Below, in pieces: positions 27,342 to 40,484 of a stretch of DNA of 64,000 bases; within the stretch, counting starts at the first letter, position 1, and the number at the start of each line of letters is the position of its first letter. The notes below the pieces were generated by a model. That model did no database searches. It was not told the origin of the DNA and was given only the letters and a program-made list of their open reading frames with translations. The stretch covers positions 1 through 64,000 of the forward strand of contig JAJIRX010000715.1 of the NCBI GenBank assembly GCA_023853785.1. The letters run 5' to 3'. A program made the position numbers and the translations under genes. The DNA is from Psilocybe azurescens. Taxonomy: Eukaryota; Basidiomycota; Agaricomycetes; Agaricales; Agrocybaceae.

Positions 27342-29861
27342 ATGCCTTCTCGTACTAATGCCGAAAACACGGACAAAACAGGCGTCGTAAACGGTAATCG
27401 TCGTTGGAGACTCAACAGTAGCGGTCAATTGGTCGACGCGGAAGCAGAATCCGCCAGCTGGGAGCTCGCCGACCAAATTGGTCGCCTCAAGATCGGTGAT
27501 GTCACCGCGGACCCAGTCGATTCCCGTGTATCTCTTCGCACTCCTCCAAAGTCCAAAATCGCATCCGGTGCTGTTACACAACTCGCAGAATCTAGTCCTT
27601 TGGATTCTTCCTCTAACACTAGTGTTGGCTCCTCGCCTCATGTCCCAGATCACCAAATTTCCCATTCTAGAGGGTCGTCCGCGGACACCACCATATCAAG
27701 CTCTCGCGATTCTATCGCTGGAAATGCACTGCTGTCTCACCCCCCGCTAAAGGGCGCTCCAGTACCGGAGGCGAAAGAGAGGCCTCACTCTTTTAGTGGT
27801 GGGCTTTCAAGTGCGGATCTTCGCCGTTTACAGCAGTGGGAGATGCCGATCATGATCGACAAGTTCAGCAACAGCAGTGGGCGCAAAATCAGTACCGCGA
27901 ACATAATGCTGAACAATTATCATATCCATCCCTTGCAAATCAGGTTCAACGGCCTGTGCCTCAGCAACCGATGTTTAATTACCCCCTAACCCTCAGTTAC
28001 TTCAACAGGCTGACCGCGATCGTGAAGATATCCAACTAGACTATAACTCACAGCAGCAACGAAACTTTGGGCCTGTGGCTCCCCATATGAATCCCGGCCT
28101 TGTCATGAATCCCATGAACGGGGCAGCCCCTCCGCCCCCCTCAATTCGTGCAAGGTCGACCTAACAATCCGATGCCGACGCTAAATTACCGTCAAACTCC
28201 CCGAAGCTTCCCCCAGCAGGGTCCGACTCCGGCAGGCCTTGGTTACGGCGGCGGTCATCATACGTCACACCTTTCTTTGGGGAATACGCAGCAACTCTAT
28301 GAAATGATGCTCCCCGGACCTCCGTCTCACGAGAATCATCATCCTGCCGTAACCCGTGTCCAACAGCAGCACAACGTCTTTCGTGGAACTCACCACCATT
28401 CTGCTTCGGATCCCTCTGCGCTTCGTGATGTTGCCGCTCTACAACTCTTGAATAACACTATGCAGCCATACAATCCGAGTATGTTCCAACCGGGTCTACC
28501 CCCACCCACCATGCCGATGTACCCCAATCAATTCTATGGCGCTCCAGAATTAGCAGTGCAACAGGCGATGGCCGCTCGTCTGCAGGCGCAGTACACTGGT
28601 TCCTATAGTGTAGGCCCCGCAACTCCAAACCTTGAAGAGGTTGGAAGTCCGACAAGTTCGAGTGGCCAGACTGGCCCTAGTGCAAACAACAGGAAGTTAG
28701 GTCTGTACAAGACCGAACTATGCCGAAGCTGGGAAGAGAAAGGAACCTGTCGCTACGGTGGTAAATGCCAGTTTGCTCACGGCGAAGAAGAACTTCGACG
28801 GGTTTCAAGACATCCAAAGGTAAATCTTTTCAATATTTTGAATGCAAATCATTATTCAGATTTCGTTTTATTTTTGTCAGTACAAGACCGAGATTTGCAA
28901 GGTGTGTTATGATTTATTTATTTTTAAATAGGCGCCTGTCCTGACTGCCTTCTTTCTAGACCTTCTGGGTTTCAGGTTCTTGCCCATATGGGAAACGATG
29001 CTGCTTTATTCACACAGAGCTTACATCTGGTAATCCTCCAGCTGCTGCAGGCCCATCTGAGAACACTCCTCCTCAGCCTCAGGCCGATGGCCGGAAACGC
29101 TCCGACAGCGATCCTGACACATCCTCGTCTGTTTCCTCCTTGCTCGTATCTCGCAGCGTAATCAGACAGATCCGGCCGCTAACGTGGCGTCAACTCCTGT
29201 GGAGATGAACTCCACAAATACCTTCCAGTCGACAAGGCCTGGCTCGTTAAGAGTAGATACTTCTGCTCTGGACGGTGCTTCGATCAAACAAAACAAGTCT
29301 GCATACCCCTCTTTTGGAATAGTTAGTAATGGCATCCTGCTTCCAGCTCCAGAGCACATTTCTGCTAGGTCTCCTGCTCCAGTTACTGCAGGGCCTGACT
29401 TAGGCAGGCATAATCTCGCTCGAATGGAGATCGTCGGTTACTCCAATGTATGTCATCCCATTCACTGCCCTGTATGATTACTGATAGTTCTCTCTTTCTA
29501 GCATCAAAAGAAGAATAGCACCAGTTCTTCGGCTTCTGCGTCTAACCCTCGTCACTCTTTCAGTGGCACCGAGGGCGACCTTAACTTCAGCCCATCACCA
29601 CCTGCGTCTGGCCATGCTTTTGGGCACAATTCCAGCGAGAGTCCTCAGACAGGACCGACAGGAGCACCCAGGGTGAACGGACATGTGCGCGCTGGCAGCG
29701 CTGGCAACTGGGGCAGCATCTCCCGCAGTAACCTCTCGACCTCCACTTCGGCCTTTCCTCATGGCTCGAATGCTGCTGGCGAAATCATGTCGAACTCCCC
29801 TTGGTCGACCACTGAGCTATCGCACGGCGCGTCTCGTCTGCACGACAAAAATTGGGTCTGA
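27342..29861 (+). CDS. Tandem CCCH zinc-finger protein, TIS11/TTP type
   Basis: Probable RNA-binding regulator of mRNA stability, binding AU-rich elements in the cytoplasm. The start at ATG 27342 ([12 protein letters not shown]) opens a long Ser/Pro/Gln/Asn-rich N-terminal region. Two CX8CX5CX3H fingers follow: [20 protein letters not shown] + KCQFAH (about 28702-28779) and YKTEIC, an intron (about 28901-28959), [18 protein letters not shown]. Spacing and the YKTE(L/I)C lead-ins match the TIS11/tristetraprolin/Cth2 family. The Ser-rich C-terminus ends HDKNWV with stop 29859-29861. Four one-base frame breaks: G3 at 27838-27840, C5 at 27982-27986, C6 at 28135-28140, and near 29157; a one-base homopolymer change fixes each. 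All lie in the low-complexity flanks; the fingers are intact. Confidence 0.9.
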
Positions 29862-30441
29862 TTTATACACTGCAAGATCATTTTCTCCTTTTACGTCGAC
29901 GGCTGCCATAAATATGTGTTATTTCTTTCTTTCCCTTGCCTTTCACTTTCCCTTGTTGCCCGCGTGGTCGGACACTGTTATATCCCATCTGTGCTTTGAA
30001 ATGTGCCATAGCTTTTACCCTACGCTAAGTTGGAATTCCGCTACATACATACATACATTTATGGCTCGGCCCCAACGCGTTTGGTTACCCCTTCACCTCC
30101 TTTCCTTGTCTTTTCTGCTTCTCTCTCCATTCCGTATAAAAATGACCGTCACGACCGAGTTTTGATCTTTCCATACGATCTTGACCACCATACTAGCCTA
30201 CCTTATTCTTTTCTCTTATATCACAATCGTCGTCGTCCAACATCATGTTTTTATTCCACTCAATTCAATTATGATTCAGGTATCAATCGGTCATGTGGAT
30301 TATGACGTACACAAAAGATATGATAAGGTAACCTAATAGACGACCGTAAGTGAGCAGATAGGTGACAGATATAGACGAATACATCGTGGAAAAAGGGAAG
30401 TAACTTGGTATATGAAAAGGAAAAGATTGGAATGACAGGGT
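29862..30441. other. Convergent 3' regions
   Basis: Space between converging CCCH and choline-kinase stops. Contains a short ATAC tetranucleotide repeat (about 30043-30057). No coding signal. Confidence 0.45.
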
Positions 30442-31984
30442 TTAAATTCCCAACTCCTGTATGTCCTTCCGGAAGGCAGCCATTCTTCCCTTCGCGTAAC
30501 CGATATAATCGAACTCCGGTTCAGTGACAGCTGCCTCCATATCTTCTCTCGCCTGGACGATGCCCCAGATAGCCCAGCCAGCATGAGAGGCTGCTCCCCA
30601 AATAAGAACGTCCCTGTCCAGTTCTTTAATCATATTCGCAAGCTCCATGTCGTCCAGTACTGGATCTTCTGCCAACATTCCCGCGTGGTGGATGTATGAG
30701 GCGTAAAAGTTGCTGCGCTCTTCAAAGGTAGGGTAACGTGAAGGAGTAAGGAGATGAGGTGTAGAACAGTGATAATTGGCTGTCCATTCATGGAAATGGT
30801 TGGCAATGTCATACGCTGCTGGATTGGGAGCAGCGTATTCGAAGTCAACGACGATAATCTACACGAGATAAGCAACACACATCAGGATGATATATCCGTC
30901 TTGTACATCAAAAAAACAGCACTAACCTGGCGATGCTCGTCGATTCCTTCACTGCCGTCTTTGAGTCTCAAAAGATTTCCGTATTGGGCATCATTATGAG
31001 CGAATACTCGCCTCGTACCGAATGTATGAGGTCGTTTCAGCACCCAAGATAGATACCGGTCCCACTCTTTCTTAAACTCATGCAGCCCTAGCTCTTGTGC
31101 CGTGGCTCGGGAAATAGCAGGCAATTTGAGCACGTCTTGTGCCGGACCCAGCCATGATAAAACGTTTGCGGCAATTTCAAAACCGTTGCTTTGGGTCGAT
31201 GAAAGAGTCGGTCCATAGACAGCGTCTATGTCAACAGAATGAAGTTCCGCCATTCGTGCTCCAATCCATTGACTAATCTGTGGGTCGCGAATATCCTCTG
31301 CAGTCAAGGTCACTGAATCGAAGTATTCTTCAATCCTTCCGTTGTCAAATGTTCCAAATACTCGTGGGCCAATCTTGTATTGAGAAGAAAGAACGTGTAA
31401 ATGTGAAGTTCTCGTGGTCGAGAAATGAGAGATCCCGATGAAGCGCCATATACTCTAAGTAAGAGAGTATGCAGGGATGGTAAGGTGGGACAAGATACGA
31501 AGAAGACAGTGTTCGTCAATGCTCCGGACACCTTGTGGATAATGACGTCTTCCGGTAGAATTTGAACAGTGGACCATCCCCGGACATGCAGCTTTCGCAA
31601 TATTTCGAGCAGTTGTAAACAAAAGGCAGGTTTCTTGTAGTGCCTAAGCAGAAAAGAGATCGCATTAGCTAGTTATAAAAGGATTAACAGTAGAATCGGA
31701 CCATGATTCTTTGATTCATGTTGCTATCTGCTCAGCTGCGGCATGCGCTTAACAAATGTGGAGCCCGCAAAAGCTTCTCACCTGGCATCTAGTTTAAATT
31801 TGGCATGGCGCAATCCCTCTTCTCGAACTACTTCGACAGTTGTGTCCGACAGCTGGGTAGTTGAAGCTGAGACCAAAAGGTCTGCAAGAGTTTGCAAAGA
31901 GCTGGTCGAAAGTTGTCTTGAAGCTGATGCGGGAGGCAGAGAAGAGGAAGAAGAGGAGAATCCTGGTGATAGTATTGGGGTCAT
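30442..31984 (-). CDS. Choline/ethanolamine kinase
   Basis: First enzyme of the Kennedy pathway; phosphorylates choline and/or ethanolamine with ATP in the cytosol. ATG at 31984 (MTPILSPGFSSSSSS), then DTTVEVVREEGLRHAKF. Exon 2: VIIHKVSGALTNTVFFVSC and LLLRVYGASSG (the ATP-binding N-lobe). Next VFGTFDNGRIEEYFDSVTL and ISQWIGARMAELHSVD. The catalytic block is VFAHNDAQYGNLL (Brenner's motif, HNDxxxxN) at about 30975-31015. After an intron come IIVVDFEYAAPNPAAYDIAN (DFEY metal-binding motif), ANHFHEWT, and a C-terminal tail ending KDIQELGI at 30442. A frame break near 31360-31390 (between FFLL and YKIGPRVFG) disrupts the reading. Whether choline or ethanolamine is preferred cannot be told. Confidence 0.88.
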
Positions 31985-33689
31985 ATCTGGGGATTGTGGT
32001 GGATAACTAGCAAGAATGAAGATCCGCTTGGCGGGAGTTGGTCTAAGATAAGGGTTGAAATGTAGATCAATTATTATGACCCCACCATTCAATCATCAAT
32101 ACAGCTCCAGTCTTTTTCTCCTTTTCCTCTTTTGTGTTTGAGGTCGTGTGCCGTTAATCCCTGCCTTCAACCATAAACGTTAAACTCTCGTCTTGTGATC
32201 TATGGCCTGCTTATTGTTATTCAGTAGGACGTTTGAAGATGATCTCCCTTGACATGTACATCCAGTCGTTGCCATGTTTTTCGAGGATGTTGCTAGGCCT
32301 CTAGACCTACTATAACTAAAAAGCTATCACTTTTTTCGAATCTGAAACTTCTCGACTACCAATGGATTGTGAGTGATTTAGCAGTTGCTCATGTTTTCAC
32401 CGTGGTCATGGCATTCTTCTAGATTATCACTGGCGCCAGTAACGTTGTCCGCTCTTGTGGAGATACTAAGCGATATACGGCAGTCCTTTCTTAGTTTTAA
32501 CATCAAATGTGGTACCAGCGAACGCTGTTGGTAAGTATGCAGTATGACAATAAGAAGACCTTGGCGTCATCCTTAGCATCAGGTTGGACACAAATAGTAT
32601 GTGCTCAAAATCCATGATGGAACTATGTTGGCTACGCACCAACTACAAGCTGAATAAAGCTCTCACAGATTTCAAAAATTTTCCTTCATTCGCAAATGGC
32701 AAAATTCTTCTTTACAGTGACTAGCCTTGCATGACTTAGTCTGGTGATCTCAGTGCACAGGGCAAGTTGCTTTTCGTTTCTTCTATGTTTGGTTCTCCGA
32801 GTCGGAGGGTAGAAACGCAACAACTGATACATGTGCTCAGAATTCAATCCGAGCTCATGACAGCCTTTGACATAAAGACTGACCGATACATGTAATACTT
32901 CTAAGGTCCCCAACCTCGATGATTTTGGCCACATGCTCGGAAGAATGGTCCAAGTTAGTGGCCCAAGAGCACGCCCGCGGCTCAATTCACTTGGAATTCG
33001 TTCTCTGGAGATGACAGGTTCTGGCACGTTCAAATTCGGCTACTATGCCTTATCGGTCTGATCTGCTTCTGACTTCCTTGAAATCTAAGGTTCACATAAA
33101 CTCTAACTCAGGTTTTCTGAACTCAAAACCTTCCAGTCAACGTACACTACCCAGTTCTGCAGGGCAGGTGTTAAGAAGTTGGCGCACGATTTGGTTATAA
33201 GCACGATTATTAAGTTCTTATAGTACGACCAGAGAGACATATGTCCCTGGTAGGACTGTATAAGTCCAGATAGCCGACCTCTGATCCTATACTAGTATCT
33301 AAGATCCAATAATCAATGTCTAATCAGTCGACTCGTGTCCATGTTATTTCAGTATCATTAAATTAATCTCCATTGCATTTATTCAATACATCAAACCTGA
33401 CAGACTGGGTTCACTGACAAGCGAGGATAAAGAAAGAAGAGGGACAAGGCCAGTTGGCCCGCTGAAGAACTTTCAAATCTCTAGAAGTTATGATGTCTAC
33501 ATCTGTCATCCGTGTTCAATCCGCACAGCCATTCTTGATACCAGAATAAACTATGAATATTGTATAAGAACCCCTTTATTTATTGTCGGTCAATTGACTG
33601 TTCAGTAGTATCGTATGCCACTTTCCGCTAACATATTTTATTCTTCGATATTGAAACTGATATATAAGCCTATGTCGCAGGACGCGTGT
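31985..33689. other. Intergenic, 1.7 kb
   Basis: Upstream of choline kinase and downstream of the MFS gene. The longest frame is 32686-33033 on the minus strand (115 codons); I see no family resemblance and no clear splice partners. No repeats recognised. Confidence 0.4.
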
Positions 33690-36310
33690 CTACACTTTTT
33701 CATTCGGGTTCTCCACCGACGATTGAGTTACTGACGTTGTATGATTTGTGGCGATTTCTGCCACTTCGGCACTTGGTATTTTGCGCAACTTGAATGAAAT
33801 CTGACGTAGAGGTCACTAATCGCTTTCACCTTATGCGGCAAACAAATAGTTACTAAGAATGCAACACCCAGACACGGAGCGCATACACTCCAAATTAACT
33901 GGTATTGGAGGTATTGGAGGAATTTCGTGAGATCGTGCATGGATTCCCAAAAGCGTTGAGAACTCACCCTAATAGCCGACGATATAACGTGGAGAACGTC
34001 TTCTTTCTGACCAGGTGGTAAATTTTTTATCGCTGCATAATTGATCGATGAAGAGGACTCCTGGAACTTGAGATCAGGCGGTAGAGAACTTGCGACCCGA
34101 GCATAAAAGATTGTGCCTGCGACTGCCTATACGTACTATGAACACGATATAGGGGATGGTCTAGTAAAAGACTTACCAATCCAACAGTCGCCCCTGTGAA
34201 ACGAGTGAGAAAGAATGCGCTTGTGCCTGTAGCAAGTTCTTGGGGTTTGAGAGCTCGAAGAAATACTTGATAAGGCGCATGGAACAACATTCCAAGACCG
34301 ATACCAGCAATCAGTGGATATACTATCTGAGAGGCGACATTTGCATTTTCATTCAGCAGATTCAACAAGCCTAACAGGAAATATGACAACGTCAGAAATT
34401 GTTCACAGGTGATCGGGGATCATTGGCTAACCAAAACCCAAGGTTGAAATTGCAAGTCCAATCGAGATAACCCGATTCTGTCCGCTTGTGTCATGAGTTC
34501 GGTGCTGCCAATAACTAATGAACCAGGCGACTGGCATAGATGCCAAAGACGATCCGAGAGAATAAGGAAGGAGTTTTAGTCCGGACTGTAAAGGGGTAGA
34601 TCCATGGGCAGCCTAAATCCGTAACCTCAATAAAAAACACAAATGATAGAACAGCACTAAACAGCAACGAACCTGATAGAACAGGGCAAGGTAAAATGTT
34701 CCAGCGGTGAAAGCCACGTTGTGAGAAAAAGAAATAATTAAAATCCCAACTGATACAATGTCATTTATTAAATAAAGGTCAAGTAACTCTTGGAGAAAAC
34801 GTACTTGTTGTGAAATCTCGGAAGGTCGTCTGAGGAAATAAGGAATCCCGAGTTGTATGTTTTTCATAATAGCCACCACAGACAAGAATGACAATGCCTG
34901 CAGCAATCAAACAGTACGTCGATGGCTTATTCCCTATAAGTCGATTAAATGGGATTCTGTTCTGATATTGCTGAATGGACATACATCCTATCTCGGTTGC
35001 GAAACTGAATCCAATGATTATACAGTTCGTTCCTCCCATAAATAAAACTCTGTAGCAAGTAATTAGCAAATAATTAGAGAAGAATACTTTTAGACAAAGC
35101 CAGGATTCGATACGCACAGACCGATAAAATCGAAGCTTTTTGCGAGCACTCTCCAAGAAGCATTTGATGCCCTTGTGAGTTCTACTCGCCGAAGGGAAAG
35201 GGCAAGTATGACGACTGCCAAGAAGCAGATGGGGAGGTTGATATAAACTAGTATGGTGATGTTAACTTCATGCGTGAACAGCGAATAACGATGAACTACA
35301 GACATCCCCATCTCCATCCGACTGAGCTTCTACTTTGTCCTGTGCGGGTGTTATTAAGAGAACAATGGGCAAATGTCCAAGACGACTCACCGCTGAAGAG
35401 ACCTCCAATCAGCGGTCCAGCAATAGCAGAGCAGCTCCAGGTGACACTCAGAGCCTGGGACCATGTCGCGCGTTGACGAATTTCAACCACTTCAGAAGTA
35501 ATAACCCAAACTGAGCTAACGATTCCTCCGCCACCTATGCCGGCTATTTGGCAATCAATACCGCATCAATTCGACGAAGAAAAATGAATACCGATTGCTC
35601 TGGCAGAGATGAGCCAGTTGATCGACTAGAAGAAGAAAATAAGCCTGGAATTCACTTTAAAATCTGAAATGGCTCCCCTGTGCTGCTCCACATAGAGCAG
35701 AGCCGAACGCGAAGATAGCAATGCTAGAATAAAGTACACTCTATATTGCTTTAAAAATAAATTCTTGGGTAGGAGAATAACAGAATTATTTACCTTTCGG
35801 CCCACCAGATCAGAAACCCTTCCGTACAAGGGTTGGAATGCTGTCTGTGTGAGCATGTAGGCAACCCCAACCCATGTATACTGGATGGACGAGGCCTGCA
35901 AATCACTTGCAATAGTAGGCAAGCTCGTTGATACAATTGTCTAGATGTAGATCAACCCTTTCTCTGAGTATAAAGATAATTGGTGTATAAAACGGTACTC
36001 ACAGCATCCGTAGTCGCCAGGAAGAGCGTCAATGCAGCACTAATAACTAGTGAGCAGGATATATTGAGTATAAGTAACTAGGTACTGACCCTATGTGAAT
36101 CAGAAGAAGCTGGATGGTTGATAGGCTTCGGTGAATAGACACACTTCCAACAAAGGACGCAGACGAGTCTGTGCCCGTGTTCGTTATGGAATTGCGTTCA
36201 AACACCATGGCATTGGGAGAGGATATCTCATGTTCCTGCTTTACATTGGGTGGTGGTTCATGAGATTGAACAGAGGGATAGATAGTAGTAGTTGACTGTC
36301 TGGGTAACAT
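33690..36310 (-). CDS. MFS drug:H+ antiporter, DHA2 type
   Basis: Plasma-membrane or vacuolar major-facilitator transporter, about 14 predicted helices; substrate unknown. The start at 36310 gives MLPRQSTTTIYPSVQ, a hydrophilic N-terminus. Key blocks: LPTIASDLQASSIQYTWVGV and AYMLTQTAFQPLYGRVSDLV (motif A, GRVSDLVGRK, loop 2-3); QTWVWVITSEVVEIRQRATW region; GPLIGGLFSGESSW (motif C-like, DHA2 signature); INLPICFLAVVILALSLRR; the later half IAGIGLGMLFHAPYQVFLRA and LATGTSAFFLTRFTGATVGL. The C-terminus is read after an intron as LRKIPSAEVAEIATNHTT, stop 33690-33692. About 12 short introns. No adjacent biosynthetic genes, so a role in detoxification or vacuolar amino-acid transport is guesswork. 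Confidence 0.85.
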
Positions 36311-37208
36311 CTTTTGTGGTCGACAGATTTACTTCTGCTACGACGAGAAGTTTGTTGAAAGGCATATTTCTCCTCCTCATTTATACGTGGACGAGTGGCT
36401 GAACTAGAGAGAACATGAGATCGGGAGATGAAATTGACATGGGCTTTACTTTGCCATAAAAACAATTTGGATAGAGGAATGACCTCGATTCAGAGGCAAG
36501 AAAGCCTTTCATGAAAGATCCGTCCCCGATTATAGGCGTTAGATACATATGAGATCGGCGAGATATACCAAGTTCGGCTTCATCTAAATTGACACCAAAA
36601 CGTTGCAATGGGAGATTCGTTGAAAAAGTCATTGATGAGAACAAAGTTGCCGGCGAAATGTCACAGAGAACATAGTAGCCAGTATGGGGCCAGCCCAGTT
36701 AGAAGCGAGGAGGTACCATGCTGCTCATGAGAATGGTGATTAAGACCCATAAAACCGCCTCATTGTAATTTACCCCGGAAACTTGGCCGTTATGGCCAGG
36801 AAGACTAGGGCCGATAGATCGTATGGTAGATCGCTGCAGGGAAGGCAGAGGGTACATTTCCAAATGCGAACGAACAGTGACTCAAGTTCTTGAAAGTTAT
36901 TTTGAAGCTCAGATTCTCATCAAAACTAAAGTACTATTAGTAATTATGAAGTCGCGTAAACACTGAAAAGCAGATAAATAGTCTAGTGTATATATAAATC
37001 TAATTTATCACCCAGTAGCTCTCTTCCCTTCATCTTTCTTCTCGGTGCGGCCGGTGTCTTCAGCGTCAGCCGCAAAAGAAGGTTGAGACGAAGGGTCTAC
37101 ATCATGTTTTTTTGGCGTCAGCCTTCGGAGGTGATGAAGTGCCTGCATCATGAATAAGTGAATGAGAAATTTTAGTCTAGTTATTCCACAACGACGAAAA
37201 ACATGCCA
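36311..37208. other. MFS upstream region and Mdj1 3' flank
   Basis: Mostly non-coding. On the minus strand at 37008-37150 a frame without stops reads KKHDVDPSSQPSF, AEDTGRTEKKDEGKRATG and stop; it lies just past the Mdj1 stop and could be an alternative C-terminal exon or chance. Confidence 0.35.
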
Positions 37209-38940
37209 TTAGAATCCAAGGCGCTGCCGTAAGGTTTGCAATCCTTTGGATATCCAACGACCCAATGTCGGAGGATTTTGTGTGAAATAGACCTCACCGT
37301 TATCATCCGATAAAGGTTCTTTCGAGTCTTTATCGGTTTTGCCAGAGGGCTTACCCTCAACGTCTTCAGCATAAGCTTCGAGAAGCGATCTTTGCCGTTT
37401 GGTCAGGGACCTAGAGGTAAAATAAGGTACATCGGTCATAGATAAAACAGAGTATTACTGACCGTGGAAGTTGAAGATTGAATTTCACGAAAAGATCCCC
37501 GGTGCCACTTCCGTTCAAATAGGATACGCCACGCCCTTTGAGGACCATTTCCTCTCCTTGCTGAGTACCTCCAGGAATGCGGACATCAACCTCTCCTTCG
37601 AGGGTAGGAACTCTCACGATTCCGCCCAGAAGAGCTCTATGGAACGGGATTCGGGCTTGATAAGATAGGTTCGCGCCTTGTCTCGTGAAAACAGTGGAAG
37701 GAGCCACATTTAGTCGGACGAACAGATCACCTCTAGGTCCCTTTCCTAGCAACGGAGCATCTCCAGCCTGTGGAACACGTATTGTTGTCCCTTCTTCGGC
37801 GCCTGCATTGAACGTTTAATATGTTTTGGGTAAGTCGTAGAGTGAAATCACGCACCGATCGGAACGTTAATGGTTATCTCCTCCTTCGTGCGCACCTTTC
37901 CTGCACCTCCACAACTCGAGCACTCTCCACCACGCGGAATAGAACTTCCAGCTCCCTGGCATACGTTACATGTGCTTGCCATTTGGAAACCATTGTCCAG
38001 GGCAAAAGTACGAGTGCCACTACCCCCACAAGCTGAACATGCCGTCTTCTTCACACCACTTTTCAGACCCGTTGCAGAACATGGCTGGCAGTCGATGACA
38101 GGTGTAATTGTAACTTTCTTCTTAGTTCCTTTGCAAGCGTCCAGGAAGCTAACCGACAAATGAGCGTCAATATCTTCGCCCCGTAGGTTCTGCTGTGCGC
38201 GAGCTCTTGGGCCCCACCTCCAAAAGAACCTCGGCCACTAAATGACTCAAATAACTCATCAAACAGTTGCGAGCCTGACGTCCTCTGAGATCTTGCGTCT
38301 CCAAATGGCCAACCCTCTCCGCCAAATCCCCCACCAAATCCGGCACGGTATGCATTGGGGTCAAAGCCAGGTTGTTGCGAGGCAGCACCGTACTGGTCGT
38401 ATGATTGCCTCTTCTTCTCGTCTTTCAGAATCTAGAGATAGAGATTGTCGAGTATGTCATAAGAATAGAATCATGAAGAACGCACGTCATATGCATCTTG
38501 TATTTCGACAAATTTATCTCTAGCGCCTTTGTCTTTATTCGTATCAGGGTGGTATTTCCTAGCCAGCTTCAGACCAATAAACAGATATCCCTCAAATACA
38601 GGTATTGAGACATACCGCAAAGTATGTTTTCTTGATCTCGGCCGGTGTCGCATCGGGCTTTACGCCCAGAACGTCATATGGGTTCTTAGCAGCAGCTAGA
38701 CAGGGTCTAGTAGGATGAATTCGACGCTATACGCGTGGTTAGCCGATACATTTGCCAAATTCGCGTTGAGTACCCTACTTGGTCAGATATTCGTTTCGAG
38801 GAAGGTGACAGAGGTTTCAGCCGGAGACAACTCGATCGATATACAGAAAGATTTCTGGACTGAATACCAAGAGTTTGACGCGCACATGTGTTGAATGCAA
38901 TGAAAGTAGAGAACCCTGAGGATGACAAGCGAGGAGGCAT
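37209..38940 (-). CDS. MDJ1: Mitochondrial DnaJ (Hsp40) chaperone Mdj1
   Basis: Type I J-protein, co-chaperone of mitochondrial Hsp70 in the matrix. ATG at 38940 ([13 protein letters not shown]) opens a Ser/Arg-rich presequence. J domain: [19 protein letters not shown], intron, [19 protein letters not shown] (HPD motif at about 38555) and VEIQDAYD. A Gly/Phe-rich linker follows. The zinc domain has four CxxCxGxG-type repeats: [32 protein letters not shown] (about 37905-38095). The substrate-binding C-domain has [20 protein letters not shown] and [20 protein letters not shown]. Ends LRQRLGF, TAA at 37209-37211. Six or more exons, no frame break seen. The N-terminal targeting sequence plus complete zinc domain favours Mdj1 over cytosolic Ydj1. 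Confidence 0.92.
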
Positions 38941-39807
38941 GGTATTGGTGAAGGACGCGAACTGAAGCAAACCAAATTGTCAATAAGCAGACGGAAGAAA
39001 TTTGAGCTATTTGTCCCTGTTTATCAATTTGATCAGTCTCTTTCTAGCAATTTCTAACTCCCACTGGTACTACGACAACTAACGACTAAACAATTAGAAT
39101 CTTCATCGTCGTCTCGAGCTGTATTTCCAATATCAATCAAGGCGGATGTCGTTAGATATATTCTCCCCGGTCAGTGCTAAGCCTGAGTTAAGTGTTAATT
39201 CACGGACGACATGTAGCGATCAAGTGTTTGAGACGATGTCTATTGACTTTTGAACAGTTCTTCGGTAGTTGATATGTACGGTGTGGCATAGAATGCGATA
39301 TCTTCAGAGGTTCTAAACAGGCAGTGAAATAGGCGTGAGAATAGAGCCCAAACTTCATATTGGCCTTCAGTAAAAACTTTGGATTCAACTCAACCTCGAC
39401 CTCATGAAATGCCAATGAAGTAGTTGACCTCTATAAATATTTCAGAACATCCTAGCATGTCTTGGTTCCGAACCGAGTGAAAAGTGGATAATGGTCATCT
39501 TGCACTTATGCTTTGAGTTCTCCGCCAACATAGATTGGAAGTTAGATTTGAAGATTTTCATGTGCCAGCCAATGGATTGTTATCGTCAAACATGTAGCCA
39601 GGGAAGGATTGTTCAATCATCATCGTGGTCGGTCGACGTCGGAACGCGATCACCGAATGGCACCAACAGAAGCCAAATCCTGACTCCCTATATCGTATAT
39701 GAAATGTTTAGAGTCATTCCATCACGCATGAAACAAGGTATGAAAATGTACCTGTACACAACCACTTGGGGTAAATTGGGTTTCAGAAACTTGTGGGCTT
39801 TCGGTCT
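38941..39807. other. Intergenic
   Basis: Between the Mdj1 start and the SET-gene stop. A 106-codon plus-strand frame (39491-39811) overlaps the SET-gene end antisense and has no recognisable domain. Nothing else seen. Confidence 0.4.
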
Positions 39808-40484
39808 TTAGAGCTGCTTGCATTCATGGTTTTCGGTGCGTGACCGCCACCACGATTTTCCATACGACACTAGGATTTCCTCGCCTTTTCTGATTTCCTC
39901 AGTGGAAGACCAAATGGCTATCTTCAAGTCAGCAGAGGGCGTTCTTCCATCAAGAAAAACAGCATTTGGCTTATCGGAGATGCCTCTGTAGTCATTTACA
40001 AAACGAGCCTCATTACCCATTATACTTGCATCGATTCCAATGCTAATGCCCTCTGGAAGTCGACAAAGAGATAGATCGTAGTCCGAATCTGGACGTTCAT
40101 CACAATGTACTTCACCTGAACATGAAGCCAGGACTTTTAGAAGAATGAAATTGGTTTGACGAACAAGTTATATTTGCATACCAATGTAATCAAGAATATG
40201 GCTTCTGGCAGGTATCTTTTGTGCCGCAAACAAACCAAACTGTCCGTTTGCGGGATGCGATGAGTTGGAAATAGCCCTGATAACCACCTTTGGCCGATTG
40301 ACGGGTTTCGGGTTATTTAAATGGGCTCTTTTTCATTGAATGGAGCTTTAATATGTGCGAGGACTGCAGGTGTCACTGATGAGTGGTAATGAGCTGAGTC
40401 AATGTATCGCAAATGGGGTGGCCAATGGGGTGGGGGTTTCCGTGTTTGAGGTTTGTTCGTAGTAGAAATCAAGTCTCTAGGCAT
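39808..40484 (-). CDS. SET-domain protein
   Basis: Small SET-domain protein, possibly a lysine methyltransferase. ATG at 40484 (MPRDLISTTNKPQTRK). Reading on: HYHSSVTPAVLAHIKAPFNE, then NRPKVVIRAISNSSHPANGQ, FGLFAAQKIPARSHILDYIG, intron (about 40121-40180), EVHCDERPDSDYDLSLCRLP. The conserved SET core is GNEARFVNDYRG (NHxxxPN-equivalent; Asn and the Arg-Phe-xx-Asp block) and EEILVSYGKSWW (the GE(E/L)-xx-xYG motif), ending at 39808-39810. There is no pre-SET or post-SET cysteine cluster, so histone specificity cannot be inferred. A frame break near 40315-40330 separates NEKEPI from the LNNPKPVNRPK block. Confidence 0.82.

Noticed and set aside
32686..33033. 115-codon minus-strand frame as a gene
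   Set aside because: No domain, no splice partners and no composition signal beyond chance.
13753..36310. PhyH oxygenase and MFS transporter as parts of a secondary-metabolite cluster
   Set aside because: They are 19 kb apart, separated by housekeeping genes, and there is no backbone enzyme (terpene synthase, PKS, NRPS) in the window.
39491..39811. 106-codon plus-strand frame as a gene
   Set aside because: It overlaps the end of the SET gene on the other strand and has no recognisable features.
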